Shown piece after piece: positions 1 through 11,512 of a DNA stretch of 64,000 nucleotides. The translations under genes and the position numbers were made by a program. Source of the DNA: Isoetes taiwanensis (Eukaryota > Streptophyta > Lycopodiopsida > Isoetales > Isoetaceae); NCBI GenBank assembly GCA_021234155.1, contig JAJEKV010000040.1, positions 5,109,229 to 5,173,228 on the forward strand, written 5' to 3'. The stretch's first letter is position 1; the number at the start of each line of letters is the position of its first letter. The notes beneath the pieces were generated by a model that was not told the origin of the DNA, ran no database searches, and saw only the letters and a list, made by a program, of their open reading frames with translations.

Positions 1-1390
1 AAAGGTTTTATGAAGATTCCTGTAGATTTTCCTAGATTTCCAAAGATTCTTTTGAGATTCCCTAAGATTCTCCAAAGATTTTCCTAGATTCCAAAAGAAT
101 ACCCCAAGATTCCTCTAGATTCTCCAAGATTCTATGAAGATTCTCCTAGATTCTTCTAGATTCTCCAAGATTCCATCAAGATTATTCTTAATTCTCAAAG
201 ATTTTAGGAAGATTCCCCTAGATTCCCAAAGAAACGCTTGAGATTACTATAGATTCTCTTGAGATTCCCTTAGACTGCCCCTAGATTTTATTAAGATTCC
301 CTTAGATTCTCCATGATTCTATCTAAATTCCCATAGATTCTTAAAGATTTTATGACAATTTCCTTAGATTCTTCTATATTTCCATAGATTCTCTTAAGAT
401 TCTCTAAGATTCCCAAAGATTATCCCATGATTCCTCTAGGTTCCCCAAGATTCTATGAAAATTCTCCTAGATTACCTAAGATTCTATGAATATTCTTTAG
501 AATGTATAAGATTCCATCGAGATTCCCTTAGATTCTCAAAATCTAAAGGAAGATTCCCCCAACTTCCCTTACATTCTTAAAGATTCTCTCTTGAACCATG
601 TAGATTCTCTTAGATTTCCCAAGATTCTATAAAGACTTCGATAGAATCCCTATGATTCTCTTGAGATTCTCTAAGATCCTATGAAGATTCCCCTACATTT
701 TCCAAGATTGCACCAAGATTTCCTTAGATTCTTCAAGATTCTATCTATATTCCCATAGATTCTTAAAGATTTTATGACAATTTCCATTCTAAAGACTCCC
801 TAAGATTCTCCTAGATTCCCAAAGATTATCCCATGATTCCTCTAGGTTCCCCAAGGTTCTATGAAGATGCTCTTAGATTCTCCTAGATTACCAAAGATTC
901 TCTAAAATTCTTAAAGTTCTACAAAGGTTCCCCAGATTCTTAAGGTTCCTCTAGATTTTATTAAGATTCTCCTAGATTCTCTAAGATTCCATCTAGATTC
1001 CCGTAGATTCTTAAAGATTTTATGAAGATTCTTTAGATTCCCCTAGATTCCAAAAGAATACCCCAAGATTCCTCTAGATTCTATGAAGATTCTCCTAGAT
1101 TCTTCTAGATTTTCCAAGATTCCATCAAGATTACTTTAAATTCTCAAAGATTTTAGGAATATTCCCCTAGATTTCCAAAGAATCGCTTGAGATTCCTCTA
1201 GATTCTCTTGAGATTCCTCTAGATTCTCTTGCGATTCCTCTAGTTCCCATAGATTTTATGAAGATTCCCCTAGATCCCAAGATTCCTTCAAGTTTCCTCT
1301 AGGATCTTAAAGTTTGCTCTCTTGAGATTCCCAGAAACTCGAAGATTCCTAGAAGATTCCTTGAAACTCGAAGATTTCCAGAAGATTCTT
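1..1390. repeat. Short-period AGATTC tandem array
   Basis: The stretch is built from degenerate 11-18 bp units centred on AGATTC, joined by variants of CCCT, TCTA and CCAA. No long open frame crosses it. The array is cut by the left window edge, so its full length is unknown. A second, smaller array of the same motif lies at about 13391-13845, on the far side of an inserted LINE. It reads as a decayed satellite or minisatellite rather than coding DNA. Confidence 0.85.
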
Positions 1391-2760
1391 AGTATTCGAT
1401 CATGTTGGCTCCAACTGCAAGAAAATAGTGCCAAAGGACCACTCATTGGAAAGCTCTCGATGAGAGCAATCCAATGACGGACCCACCTTCATCCGACCCT
1501 AAGGCGATTAAGCAAAGGGAAGCTTCCGAGAATTTCCACTCATAAATAGTTTGCCACCTCGCTACTTTTTTTATTAATGAGGGTGCCACCTCACCTCCTT
1601 TAAAAAGAAAACAAATTTAATATTAAAAAGTTAATGGCTAGGATTTATGCTCACCTTTGATCTGACGGCTAAGATTTGCTACACCAAATATTGCGGCCAC
1701 CTCATCATGTGGCATTGAATGCATTCCAATACACGTGGCAACAAATTGGGCCATTTATTTCGCACATTCGACGGTCCAAATTAATTTGGCTTAAGCTGCC
1801 CCCTTGATGTTCCAGTACTTTGAGGTGTCGTTGTATGGACTCTGCCGATCTCGTGATCCGATCGGGCCACATGGCGACACCTCAAAGTACTATTTTTGCT
1901 ACCACTCTTTTTTCTGGCATGCAAAAGAGTCAACTGAAAAATAAGAACTACAACCATTAATCCTCGAGCCTAACCCTCACTTTTTCGATCCCTGCTATAT
2001 TATGTGCTTCAGATGGATTTACCAAACATATTTAGGTCACGCGGCAGATGATGTTCCGTCGCGGGTCGCTCCTCGCCATGACGCTCATGCTCAAAAGTCA
2101 CGCTCTACTCATGGCCACACGCTTGGTCAAAATTCTTCTTCAAAACTCACGCAACACTGACGCTTCATCACGCTTTATTACCAGAAATTTTGATGGTTGA
2201 TAATGGGGATGGCATTATAGTGCTTACTTTTTAAAGCCCCAATATTATATTTTTTTAATGGTGTTTGGAGCATTGTGTTGTCACTTTTAGCCACCCCTAT
2301 AAGGGGATGGTACTCACTATTTTTAATGCTCTCCAGACTCTTTTTTGGCCTATGTACGTCGGTGTCAACATCATTTGGGCATCAAGTTTGTGACATTGCG
2401 CATTCATAAAGACTTTTTTGGTGACAACACCCAACCATTCCTATTATTTACTCTCCTAATTCTTGGCACCATATTGTAAATGATACTTCTCGTATAAAAG
2501 TCCCAGACATATTTTTTATGCTAAAAATGTTTTAAGGGAGGTGGCGCTAACCACCTAGTGGTTAATATTATACACATGTTAGTTGTCAAGTGGTGGCGAC
2601 TACACTTGGCATGCTTAGGTTAGCATAAGTGTATGATCTAGATTTAGATAGATGTAGGCTCAGATTTGCGGTCAACACTATATTAGACCGAAGCCACTTC
2701 AGATGTATTCAGATTTGATCTCATATTTAAAAAGCCTCATTTGGCATACATTTTTCATAT
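1391..2760. other. Unassigned intergenic sequence
   Basis: No coding frame, RNA gene or recognisable element is supported. Short GC-richer blocks (about 1420-1550 and 2040-2190) look like old transposon fragments, but no family can be named. A 17-bp inverted repeat at 1814-1891 is listed separately. Confidence 0.5.
1814..1891. repeat. 17-bp perfect inverted repeat
   Basis: Bases 1814-1830 (AGTACTTTGAGGTGTCG) are the exact reverse complement of 1875-1891, with a 44-base loop between. It could be a small foldback element or a chance survivor of a TIR element. No target duplication was found outside the arms. Confidence 0.7.
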
Positions 2761-2765
2761 TTTTT

Positions 2766-2814
2766 GGGGGGGAGGGGGGGTTCATCCCCGTGGGTGGGAG
2801 TCCCTGTGGATGGG
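2766..2814 (+). other. G-run cluster, possible G-quadruplex
   Basis: Two runs of seven G separated by one A (2766-2780) are followed within 35 bases by three GGG runs (2792-2794, 2796-2798, 2812-2814). Four or more G-tracts in this span can form a quadruplex in principle. No gene lies nearby to suggest a role. Confidence 0.4.
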
Positions 2815-2939
2815 AGGTTTGATTCCTCGGGAATTTTTAAGATGAGGTTCAAATGGATTGAAAAGCCAAAATGGAGTGCTATAAGTCAATGGAATGCATG
2901 GCAAATGGCTAGAATTTGCATGGAAAACTTTTTATAGTC

Positions 2940-3420
2940 CATTTTGCAAAATTTATACTCAGAGATCTAGGATCAGGATAGAGTGATCCAGTTTTGATCG
3001 AATTTTAATCTATTTTGACGATATAGATGCTTGAATGCAAAATTCAATACTCAAAGATCTAGGACTCGGGTTCCTTCGTGCCAAAGGCCTCTCCAACAAT
3101 GTAGGAAGCCCACTAGGGCATGGAGTGACCCGCTTGGGTCCTGCTTTTGGTCGAATTTAACCTATTTTGATGATATAAGATGTTGAATGCAAAATTCGAT
3201 TACTTCTAGCCTATCTAATAACTTATATCATATTAATCTAACACTTTTAAACGAATTTTTAGGCAACCGGGTTACTTTGCATGAAAGGGGGTCTTCCAGA
3301 TTGTGGAAAGGCCTCCAGGCATGGAGTGATCTGTGTCACCCAATTTTGACTCATTTTTATTCAAATAACTTAAAGTGTAACATGCTCATCAAAAATTTCA
3401 TACATAACTAATTCAAAAAA
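2940..3420. repeat. Degenerate ~155-bp tandem repeat, about three units
   Basis: The phrases 'GAATTTTAATCTATTTTGA' and 'GAATGCAAAATTC', followed by 'GGCATGGAGTGA', recur with a spacing of about 155 bases near 2995-3060, 3120-3205 and 3310-3400. The units differ at many positions. Small open frames inside are shadows of the repeat. Confidence 0.6.
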
Positions 3421-4137
3421 AGTTTTTACAAAATACCTTAAATTTATCCTTCCGGACCCTCCTCGCCAAATTCATGTCCCTGGGCCTGACCGTTACTCGC
3501 TTGGCATGGATGGCACAGAGGTTTGACTCCTCAAAAAGTCAAGGAGCTCGCCTCAGTGCTTCTTTGGCATGCCTGGCACCATCATCTGGGGTGACCCAAT
3601 AATCACCGTGGAAATCCTCCATCACCTCTCGTAGGCATCCGAAATGGGCCTTCCCACTAACAATGTTCATGCATTGTTGGAAGCACCAAATCTCTCAAAA
3701 AGCTCGATTGTGCTTGGAATTTGGCTCATGGTGGACCCTCTAAGTTGAGGCGGTAGAGGCTTAATATTTGACTTTGGTCGGCCACCTTTGACAAACCTTG
3801 GCACTCTCTACTTGTAGTATCAGCAATTATATCTGGATCCATCACGGAGATAATTTTGTATGTCGCCTTCTTCTTCTCGTGACTGGATGTCTTGTTTTCG
3901 CTTTTAAATGGCGCTTTTACTTGTCTTGTACTTCTTGGGTGGCTTGGGCTGCATTTGGTATGGTGGCCGAAAGTGTTAGATCCGGCCCTGTTTCTGCATT
4001 CTCCTCCTCTTCTTTTTCAGCCTTTTTTTCCTCTTGTTGGTGCGGTTCTTCCTCCTCCGCTCGGGCTGTGGTTCTCTAGTAACCATGCCCTTCTTCCCTT
4101 TTTTTTGCATTGCTTGGTCCCATCGCTTTTCTTGCTA
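3421..4137 (-). other. Probable decayed gag continuation of an LTR element
   Basis: Read on the minus strand, about 3900-4137 gives Glu/Lys/Gln-rich segments broken by stops and frame changes, in line with the gag-like frame that ends at 4138. From 3421 to about 3800 nothing is recognisable. The plus-strand open frames over the same bases are low in information and are taken as shadows. Confidence 0.35.
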
Positions 4138-4320
4138 CTAGCTGCTATTTTGTTGTCGAGATTGCTCCCCGCGACTTGCTCCTAACCTTCGAAGCGCACT
4201 TATGATCTCCATTTCTTTCGAGCCTTGCGACAATTCACCTGAAGTGCTAGGTCGATGGTCCTCCATAGAGTGATACGATTCGTCTGAAGAGCTCAACTTG
4301 CTAGGTTCGTCGCTTGGCAT
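4138..4320 (-). pseudogene. Gag-like N-terminal fragment, LTR retrotransposon
   Basis: A 60-codon minus-strand frame begins MPSDEPSKL and is rich in Ser, Glu and Arg. Such acidic, Ser-rich starts are common in plant Ty3-type gag proteins. It lies about 750 bases downstream of a primer-binding-site match at 5068-5079 on the same strand, where gag should begin. The frame stops at 4138, and weak gag-like coding continues in other frames, so the element looks dead. No protease, reverse transcriptase or integrase is visible to the left. The family assignment rests on context more than on sequence identity. Confidence 0.35.
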
Positions 4321-5067
4321 GGGCCGCAGAGTCTCAAGAATTCGCTTGTTGTCATCCGTGTGAGTGCTTCAACGTTTAGGCGTAAGCTAGGGCTTTCAAC
4401 CTTCCTGGCTTCCTGTTTGGTCCTCCCAACAACTTGGCTCCTTTTATGTTATGGTGGCCTCTTTGAGAGCTCTTGCCTCCATTGATGGTCAACTGTGCCT
4501 ATTCGCGATGCCTTTGGGTCAAACTCGCAGACTGTTCGTTCGGTGCACACTCTATGGCATCTTCAAAGATTAGCTTAGAATTTGCCTTACATAAACAATG
4601 GAGAGGTTTAGGCTACAATCTGGGAACTTCTAAAGAGTAAGGGTGCTTCCATAGATTTTTGGTGGCCACATTTCTTAAGAGTCAATGTATTATAACAATA
4701 GGTTATTAATTAATGTACTTTCTCTAATCACTTAACTATTTCTCGAAATTTCTCTATTTCTTTTGGGCAAAATATTGGTCATTTCGCACCATTTTTTTTC
4801 AAGCTTCCTCTTGAGCGATTTTCCGTTCAATTTTCACTTGTAAAATGTGGTTCATGAACAACTTGAGCTCAATGTATATTTGGACTGTATTATTTCTACC
4901 CCCTAGTCTATAACTTAATCTAAATTTTGACCTTGCTAATGGGAAACAATTTTCTCCTACTTTTCATAGTTCAAGATTGGAATTTTCATTCCATTCCTTA
5001 ACTAAGCCAGTTAATCTATCTATTTAGGATCATGACCAGTGTTGGATCTTGGTCAACCAAGATCATT

Positions 5068-5079
5068 GCTTTGATACCA
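5068..5079 (-). other. Primer-binding site, initiator tRNA-Met type
   Basis: On the minus strand the bases read TGGTATCAAAGC, one mismatch from TGGTATCAGAGC, which pairs with the 3' end of plant initiator tRNA-Met and primes many LTR retrotransposons. Three bases upstream on the minus strand the sequence ends in ...GAGCATCA, a plausible LTR 3' terminus (CA). This sets the orientation of the decayed element at 4.1-6.1 kb. Confidence 0.55.
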
Positions 5080-5082
5080 TTC

Positions 5083-6084
5083 TGATGCTCCCCACCAAAT
5101 ATACGACACTCGTTATACATCTCGAGGGAAATCCCCCATCCAGCAAACCTGCCGCATGGGCCCTCCGTCTATCCCGCACCTGGGATGGCCATGTTGCAAG
5201 AAGGGCTCCTATAACAGTGAAATCATAAACATAAACATCAACACTAGCAATAACATATCCATCATAGTCATCCAATATATCCATCATCCATCATCCATCA
5301 TATGAGCTCCTACCCAGGCTCAAACTCATTAAGAGAGCAAACTAATGGCAGTGATCTCAAGATATAACAGATCGAGTTATGACAATGACATGGGCTGGCA
5401 ATAGACAATGGCTAGGATTGACCACTCCATCTGCCCATCCTGTGTATATTTTGCAGATGGGCTAAATCAGGCTATGTTGTGACTATAACCTGCCGGATAC
5501 ACAATCTCTTGGTACCACCCAAGGAGACTACTTCAGGTTGCACCTTCCCAGTCCGACGAGGTAGGAAGAGTTGCAGCTCCTCTTCCCAGAGTGTAGTGGC
5601 TCAATAGGCGACTAGAGGATCGTGGGCGACACACATCCTTTCTTGACTGAACTCCCAATACTAAGAGCCAGGCCAACACTTGCAACTCTTTGAGAGTCGT
5701 GGCAACACCATTGACCCGTATGTTCCGGACCCATGCCCTATGTCAGGTGGCCGCAGCAGACGATTCTCGGAACGGAGTTTCGGAACAAGTTTCCAGTACT
5801 GGTGGAGCCGAAAAATGGCCTAGGGTTAGAGTTTGGCCATTAGTAGGTTAAGGTTGCCATGTCATGCCATGTGGCTCAAATAGGGTGCATCCATGTGGCG
5901 AAGCTGCCAATAGGATGGAGCCTTTGTGAAAATAGTTATATACCTTAGGTTGGGTAAGTTATGTATAATGGCTTAGCCATGTTTCCTTCTTCACACTAAG
6001 GTATACAACGCTACTAAAGTAAGCTTGTATGGTGAGGTGGCCTAAAAGATACATATTTATACCATATATTTTAGGAAAACATCA
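5083..6084 (-). mobile_element. Candidate LTR of a decayed Ty3-like element
   Basis: The minus-strand right end (...CATCA at 5083-5087) abuts the primer site. The other end is uncertain: a TGATG start on the minus strand at 6084 followed by a TATAAATA-like box near 6050 is one possibility, giving about 1.0 kb. The second LTR copy was not found, so the boundary is inference. A short CATCATC run lies at about 5279-5301. Confidence 0.35.
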
Positions 6085-6599
6085 CAACTATCATCCAACT
6101 ATGGGATGAAGAATGCACCTCTATCTGTTGAGGAACTAAATATTCATGCAATACTAAGTTTGCTATTCTCTACAATAAAGGCCATTGAGACCAAATAGTC
6201 CTCTTAAAATTTGCACCAAGCTCCTTATTACTTGGTGCAAACTTCAAGATGAAAAGCAATATGGATTGCCCCACTGCCATAGAATGGTGTTGACGACAGA
6301 TTTTTTGATTCCACAAGTGTAGGTCTTTGAATCTCTATATATACATACATACATATATAGATACATACATAGCTTTTTGCATCTATCAAGGTATAGATCC
6401 CCTGAAAAAGGGGGAGGCTGCTAATGAAGCAATATATATAAGTTACGCACCGTTCCTACTGTGCATGTTCTTACGACGCAAGTCCAGGTTGGTTCCTTTT
6501 AAAATATTTATGTTCTACACTTTTATTTTGGGAGCGAGGTGTTTACTCGTATTGCTATTCTAGGCCTGCAATATCCATGAGCATTTGAAACATTTTATC
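6085..6599. other. Unassigned, with TATATA/CATACATA microsatellite
   Basis: Nothing coding is supported. A TATATACATACATACATATATA run sits at about 6334-6371, inside a spurious plus-strand open frame. Confidence 0.5.
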
Positions 6600-7068
6600 A
6601 TTCCTCTTTACAAAATTTCAAAAAAAAAAACTTTTTATTTTTAAATTGAGGTGCTTACCCATAAGCACCTAAAATAGTCTAGAATATTCTAAAAGCTTAT
6701 ATTTTGACTCTTTGCAAAAATCTTAAAAAAACTTTCTATTTTATTGAGTTGCTTATCTACGACCATTTAGAATGTTTCAAAACTTTCTAGAATATTTCAA
6801 AACATTAAAGAACTTTTTAGAACTATCTAGAACATTCTAGAACATTCTATTTTGACTCTTCACAAAATTTTATAGAAAAATTTCGAGTTTTAGATTTATT
6901 GAACTTTCTACAACTGTCCGGAACCTTTTAGAACATTCTAGAACACCCTAGCAAAAAAATATCTATTTTTAGAACGAGGTGCTTATCTATGAGCATGTAA
7001 ACTTTTCTAAAATATTCTATTTTGTCCTTTTGCCCATTATAACATTCTAAACCAACTTTCTATTTTTA
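6600..7068. repeat. TTCTAGAACATTC repeat field, part 1
   Basis: The stretch consists of diverged ~90-100 bp units containing 'GAGGTGCTTACC', 'GAGCATCTAGAACATTC', 'TATTTTGAG' and 'AACTTTCTATTTTTAGA'. The same unit recurs at 13846-14045 and 15560-16435. The L1-type LINE at 7069-13374 splits the field. Confidence 0.75.
7053..7068. repeat. Target-site duplication, left copy
   Basis: The 16 bases CAACTTTCTATTTTTA are repeated exactly at 13375-13390, on the other side of the LINE. The motif also belongs to the surrounding repeat family, so part of the match could be chance, but joining the flanks restores a continuous repeat unit. Confidence 0.65.
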
Positions 7069-7313
7069 TTTTTTTATTTTTTTGGAATGAAGGCAGATGT
7101 TCTATTCATTATAAATACATTTAGAAAAGGAGCTTAAAAATCCCCTTTCTTAACAGAAATAGTCTCTCACGAAGGAGAGATCTCGAGTCCTAATATATAT
7201 AACAACAAAAGGTATAAACTGGAAAGAGCCTGATAAGTTTAAAATAGCAAAGATAGACTTAGTTTTCTCCTGATCAGAATACTTCTGCTTCAGCTTGAAT
7301 CAGATCTCCAAGA

Positions 7314-10300
7314 TCAATTCTCTATCTTGTTCCCCGCCAAGAATCTGAGCCATTCATCCATCTCATGTATTGTGTGCATGGTGTTATCCAACAGACTAAT
7401 AGATAGTGCCTCCCTCTGCCTTTGCTGCTCCTGAAACAATTTTTTGAAGACGGGCTTGAGAGAGTTATGCTGCCACAGGTCATCCTGCTTCAGAATTCTC
7501 CGTAAAGCTTTTGCCCTGATAATGAACATCTTAAGGGAAACCAGTCATGTGTGTCTCCAACCTCGACCTGATTCATTTCAGCATCCGGATTGAACATCCT
7601 GAAAGAGCCTTGAGCTCTCAATTTGTTGAATTGAGCTGCAAGACAATAACAGAAAAATAAATGATTAGATAATAGGCCAAGGTGAAGTTTTAGATGCCAA
7701 TGGTTCCAGACTGCCATCCCCATCCTGCAAGACCAACTTGAAAAAGTTAAACAGACCCTTGAATGCACCAACTTTATCCCACATTTTGTCATATTCTAGT
7801 CCCCTTTCTCTCCTATGAGCAATTGTAGTCTCAATCAGTTTTGCAATGAATTGCCCTTTTAACCAGTTCATATTTGGAGGCAGATGCTGCCTGGTGACCC
7901 TATTCCTGTGAAGCCAGATACTCCATAAGGCTATGGATCTAATTGTGGACGTGAAGGGATTATTTTCATCAAGGAAAAGTAGGAAGCTACCACTTGTAGT
8001 ACCCGGGCTTAAGATGGTTAGATTCTGCACCCATTTCCAGAAAGGCAACAGCCATGGGCACTGGAATATGTGTAGAGGAGTCTCTTCCTGCCCACAGCCC
8101 ACCCCGCATGATGCATCTATAACATCATTATATTTTGAAGCTGCCACATTGCAAGTAAGGCTTTGATTGAGGATAAGCCATCTAAAGATAACCAGCTTTC
8201 TTGCACAATACTGTTTCCAACCAGATCTAGCCATCCTGATAGCCAAGTTTTCCTCACATTGCCATTTATCCGAGATTTTCAGATTGGAACTTTTAGGAAG
8301 CAGGGGGTAAATTCTTGCAACCCTATAACCCTCCTTTCCTTTTAAAGTCCAAATAGTTTGGGACTCTCTTAGCTCAGCTATATCTCCTACTTTCTCCATG
8401 ATTTTTTGAAGATCTTCCTATCTGTCCCACTGTTCCCCAAGGTTGTGCAGATTTCATCCCAAGTTATCCATCTATTATGTATCCTTAAGTCTTCTAGAGT
8501 ATCTATCCATGCCAGGACCCATTTTTTGTATCTCTGAGGATGTTTAAGAGCAAGACAGCCGTCTTGAGGATTGGAGAAGCCCATATGCCAGAAAAAGTGA
8601 AGATCTGAACATTGTATATTGCTCTCACTTTCCCTGAAAACAAGAGACACCTGATTCCAAGCATTAAAAATCCTTCTCATCACTTGTGAGGTGTTCGGGG
8701 CCGCTTCAAATTGTATGAAGGCTGACTCGGGAAACTGATGGGGTATCCTCTTACCTGCCGTAAGGACTGCTCAAGCCAGTGCCTTATAAGGCCCATTGCA
8801 GGGGATTTAGATCCATTTATTGCCCTCCAAACTAACTTAGCTGCTAGGGCTTGAGCCTATTGGAAGAGGTCCTTGCAACCCAACCCCCTTTCTTTCCTGG
8901 ATCTGACCAAATTATGCCATGCCATCTTGTGGTGTTTGTTCCAAATAAAGTTTCTAACTGCTGCTTCAATTTCCCTGTATGATCTTTTGTCAGCAATTAT
9001 GGCAGACGAGAAATAGACATGAGTGGCATTGATAACACTGTTGGCAATTTCAATTCTCCCAGCCAATGAAAGGGTAGATGGATATTGAGTTAGTTTCCTT
9101 TTTATCCTGTTTACAATGCTTGCCCAGAGCCCGTGTATATTCATATCAATTGCCAAAGGGAGTCCCAGGAGTTTGGTAGCAGTCCCCTTAGCCAAGCATT
9201 GTACACCTTCAATGATCTTGTCTTCTGTCTCCATGATTGCTATGCATTTACTCATATTCAGGTGCACTCCAGAAGCATCCCTAAAGAGGCGGAGCCTTTG
9301 AATAAAATTCCTAATACTGTAGCCATCATTCTTGAGAAAACAAAATGTGTCATCCGCATACTGCATAGCTGTTAGAGTATCGTGGTTGTTCGGCAGATTC
9401 AGACCTTGAATTTCTTTGTTCTCCAACATAGCTTTGATAATTCTTGTCACCATTTCTGCAACAATCAAGAAAAGGTATGGTGCAAGAGGGCAGCCCTGTC
9501 TCACCCCTCTTTGGATTGAGAATGCTAGAGTTGGGGAGCCATTAATGAGAACTGCAGAACCTGCAGCACAGTTGAAGCCATGTATCTTCTGAATTACCCT
9601 GTCAGAGAAACCCATCTTACTCATTGCCTTGTATAGAAATGGCCATTTGATGGTGTCATAAGCCCTTTTAAAATCTAGTTTTAAAAGGATGCAGCCCTGT
9701 TTTGAAAGCTTATTCCAGTGTAAGCCCTCATAAGCTCCTATATAATTATCCAAGATACTTCTGTTAGGGAGAAAGCCTGACTGAACTGGATCGATGCTCT
9801 TCATTAGAATCATCTTTAGCCTGTCTGCCATGATCTTGACAATGAGCTTGTATGTGGTGTTTGTAAGGGAGATTAGTCTCCAATCCCCAAAAAGAATAGG
9901 ATTCTCAACTTTGGGAATGAGGGTAATCAAACCTGCATTGATGGCTGGATGTAGAAACTATGCAGACCAGGCTCCCTGCACCAATGTAATCACATCTCCT
10001 TTTAGGAATTTCCAGAAATGAATGAAGAACTCCGGTGGTAGTCCATCCGGTCCCGGACTTTTCCCACTTTTCATACCCCTTAAAGTATTAAAAATTTCTT
10101 TCTCTGATGGCATTTCCAGCAACTCTTCACCATCAATGCTGTCTGACTGCTTAACCAAGTCAAACAGTTCCTGAGTTCTATTTTCATCCATGTGCTCTTC
10201 CTTGAACATCTCCACATATTTCTCTCTGAAGAAGTTTTGGATATCTCTTCATTTTTCCAAAATGACCCCATCTTCATTTTGTACCTTTGTAATCCCATTG

Positions 10301-11448
10301 TTAGATAGCCTATTTTTGGCCACCCTAAAGAAAAAGGAATTATTCCCCTTATCTATGCAACTGGTTAGCAGACATTTGGATTTGATGGCCAAGGATTTAG
10401 CTTCATCTTCCTCAATGTGCTTTATCTGAAGCTCCAGAGCTTCCTCAGATTGTTGTAAGCCAGCATTGTTCTTGTCTGCAAATAATTTCTCTCTCACCTC
10501 CTTTATCTCTTTGTAGATTTCATCTTTTTCTCGCTTTCTTCCCCAAACCATTTCTTCCCCATTCTTTAATCCATCCTTTTATCTGTTTATACTTGGATGT
10601 AAAGTTCTTCATGCATCTACTATTTCCTAAAGGAGGAATAGTGTAAAAATAGGATTTAAAATCCTCATTGAAACCTTCAACTGCCAGCAAAGAAGTGTTC
10701 AGCTTAAAAGAAGTGTCATTTGCTTTTCTCCTATTCATTTCATTCCTTGTTTCCAAAACTTGAGGGAAGTGATCAGAGATTGAGTTCCCAAAATCTGAGG
10801 TGATTGTAGCTCCTGCCCACATCTTGGAGAAAGGTTTTTGAATGTAAAATCATTAAGGAGGCAGAAAACCCTGTCATCCCCTTTTCTCTTATTGCTCCAG
10901 GAAAACACTTGAGAAGAGGATGGGGACTGATAAACAAAAGGGGAAATGAAATTATCCCATTTTTCCCTTTCCCCCTTTGACATGTTTAATTTATTACCCA
11001 TTTTCTGCTCCCAGGAAGGAGTATTATTAAAATCTCTTGTTATCAACCAGTTGTCAGCTTGCTGAGTTTGCTGCCATGCACTCATCTCCTGCCACTGTAT
11101 TTCCCTCTCCTTTGGTTCAGTAGAAGCATAGATGTTTATTATCCCGAGGTTCCCATCTACAGTGTTAAGAAACACACAAGACCATCTTCCATTTGGATCA
11201 CAGTAATAGCCATTCGATGTGAAGCCCTTCCAAATTGTAGCAATCCCTCCTTTGGTTCCATTTGCTGCTGTCCATATTGAGTCACTGTCCGGATAGATCC
11301 ATTTTCCAAGGTTAGAGGCTTCAAAAGCAGGAAGTCTATGTTCTTGAAGAAATAAAATATCTGCCTTCATCTCTCTTAACGCAATTAGAGCCCTCCTCCT
11401 CTTTAAAGGGCCCTTAATTCCTCTTAAATTCCAGGTAATGACCTTCAT
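7314..11448 (-). pseudogene. LINE ORF2: endonuclease-reverse transcriptase, frameshifted
   Basis: ORF2 encodes the enzyme that nicks target DNA and copies the element RNA. The apurinic-type endonuclease runs from 11448 to about 10750: start MKVITWNLRGIKG, then QEHR. The usual GDFN motif reads TRDFNN, a Gly-to-Arg change. The SDH motif falls in a new frame near 10760. Reverse transcriptase covers about 10130-8857, with GKSPGPDG, LKLDFKRAYD, RQGCPLAP and YADD (9349-9360). Beyond a linker, a CGVGCG...HIFQC zinc motif sits near 8080-8130. At least six frame changes separate the open segments, so the protein is not made whole. It starts 64 bases after the ORF1 stop, the usual L1 spacing. Confidence 0.9.
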
Positions 11449-11512
11449 TGGGATCTTCTTCGAGTATGAGTGGCCGGACCATCCTCAAAGAAATTGAATT
11501 GCCTTCTATTCT

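Noticed and set aside
3798-4185. Two overlapping plus-strand frames, hydrophobic and Ser/Phe-rich
   Set aside because: They are antisense to a gag-like Glu/Lys-rich stretch on the minus strand and have no signal of their own.
5063-5287. 74-codon minus-strand frame next to the primer-binding site
   Set aside because: It lies in the candidate LTR and runs over a CATCATC simple repeat; no domain.
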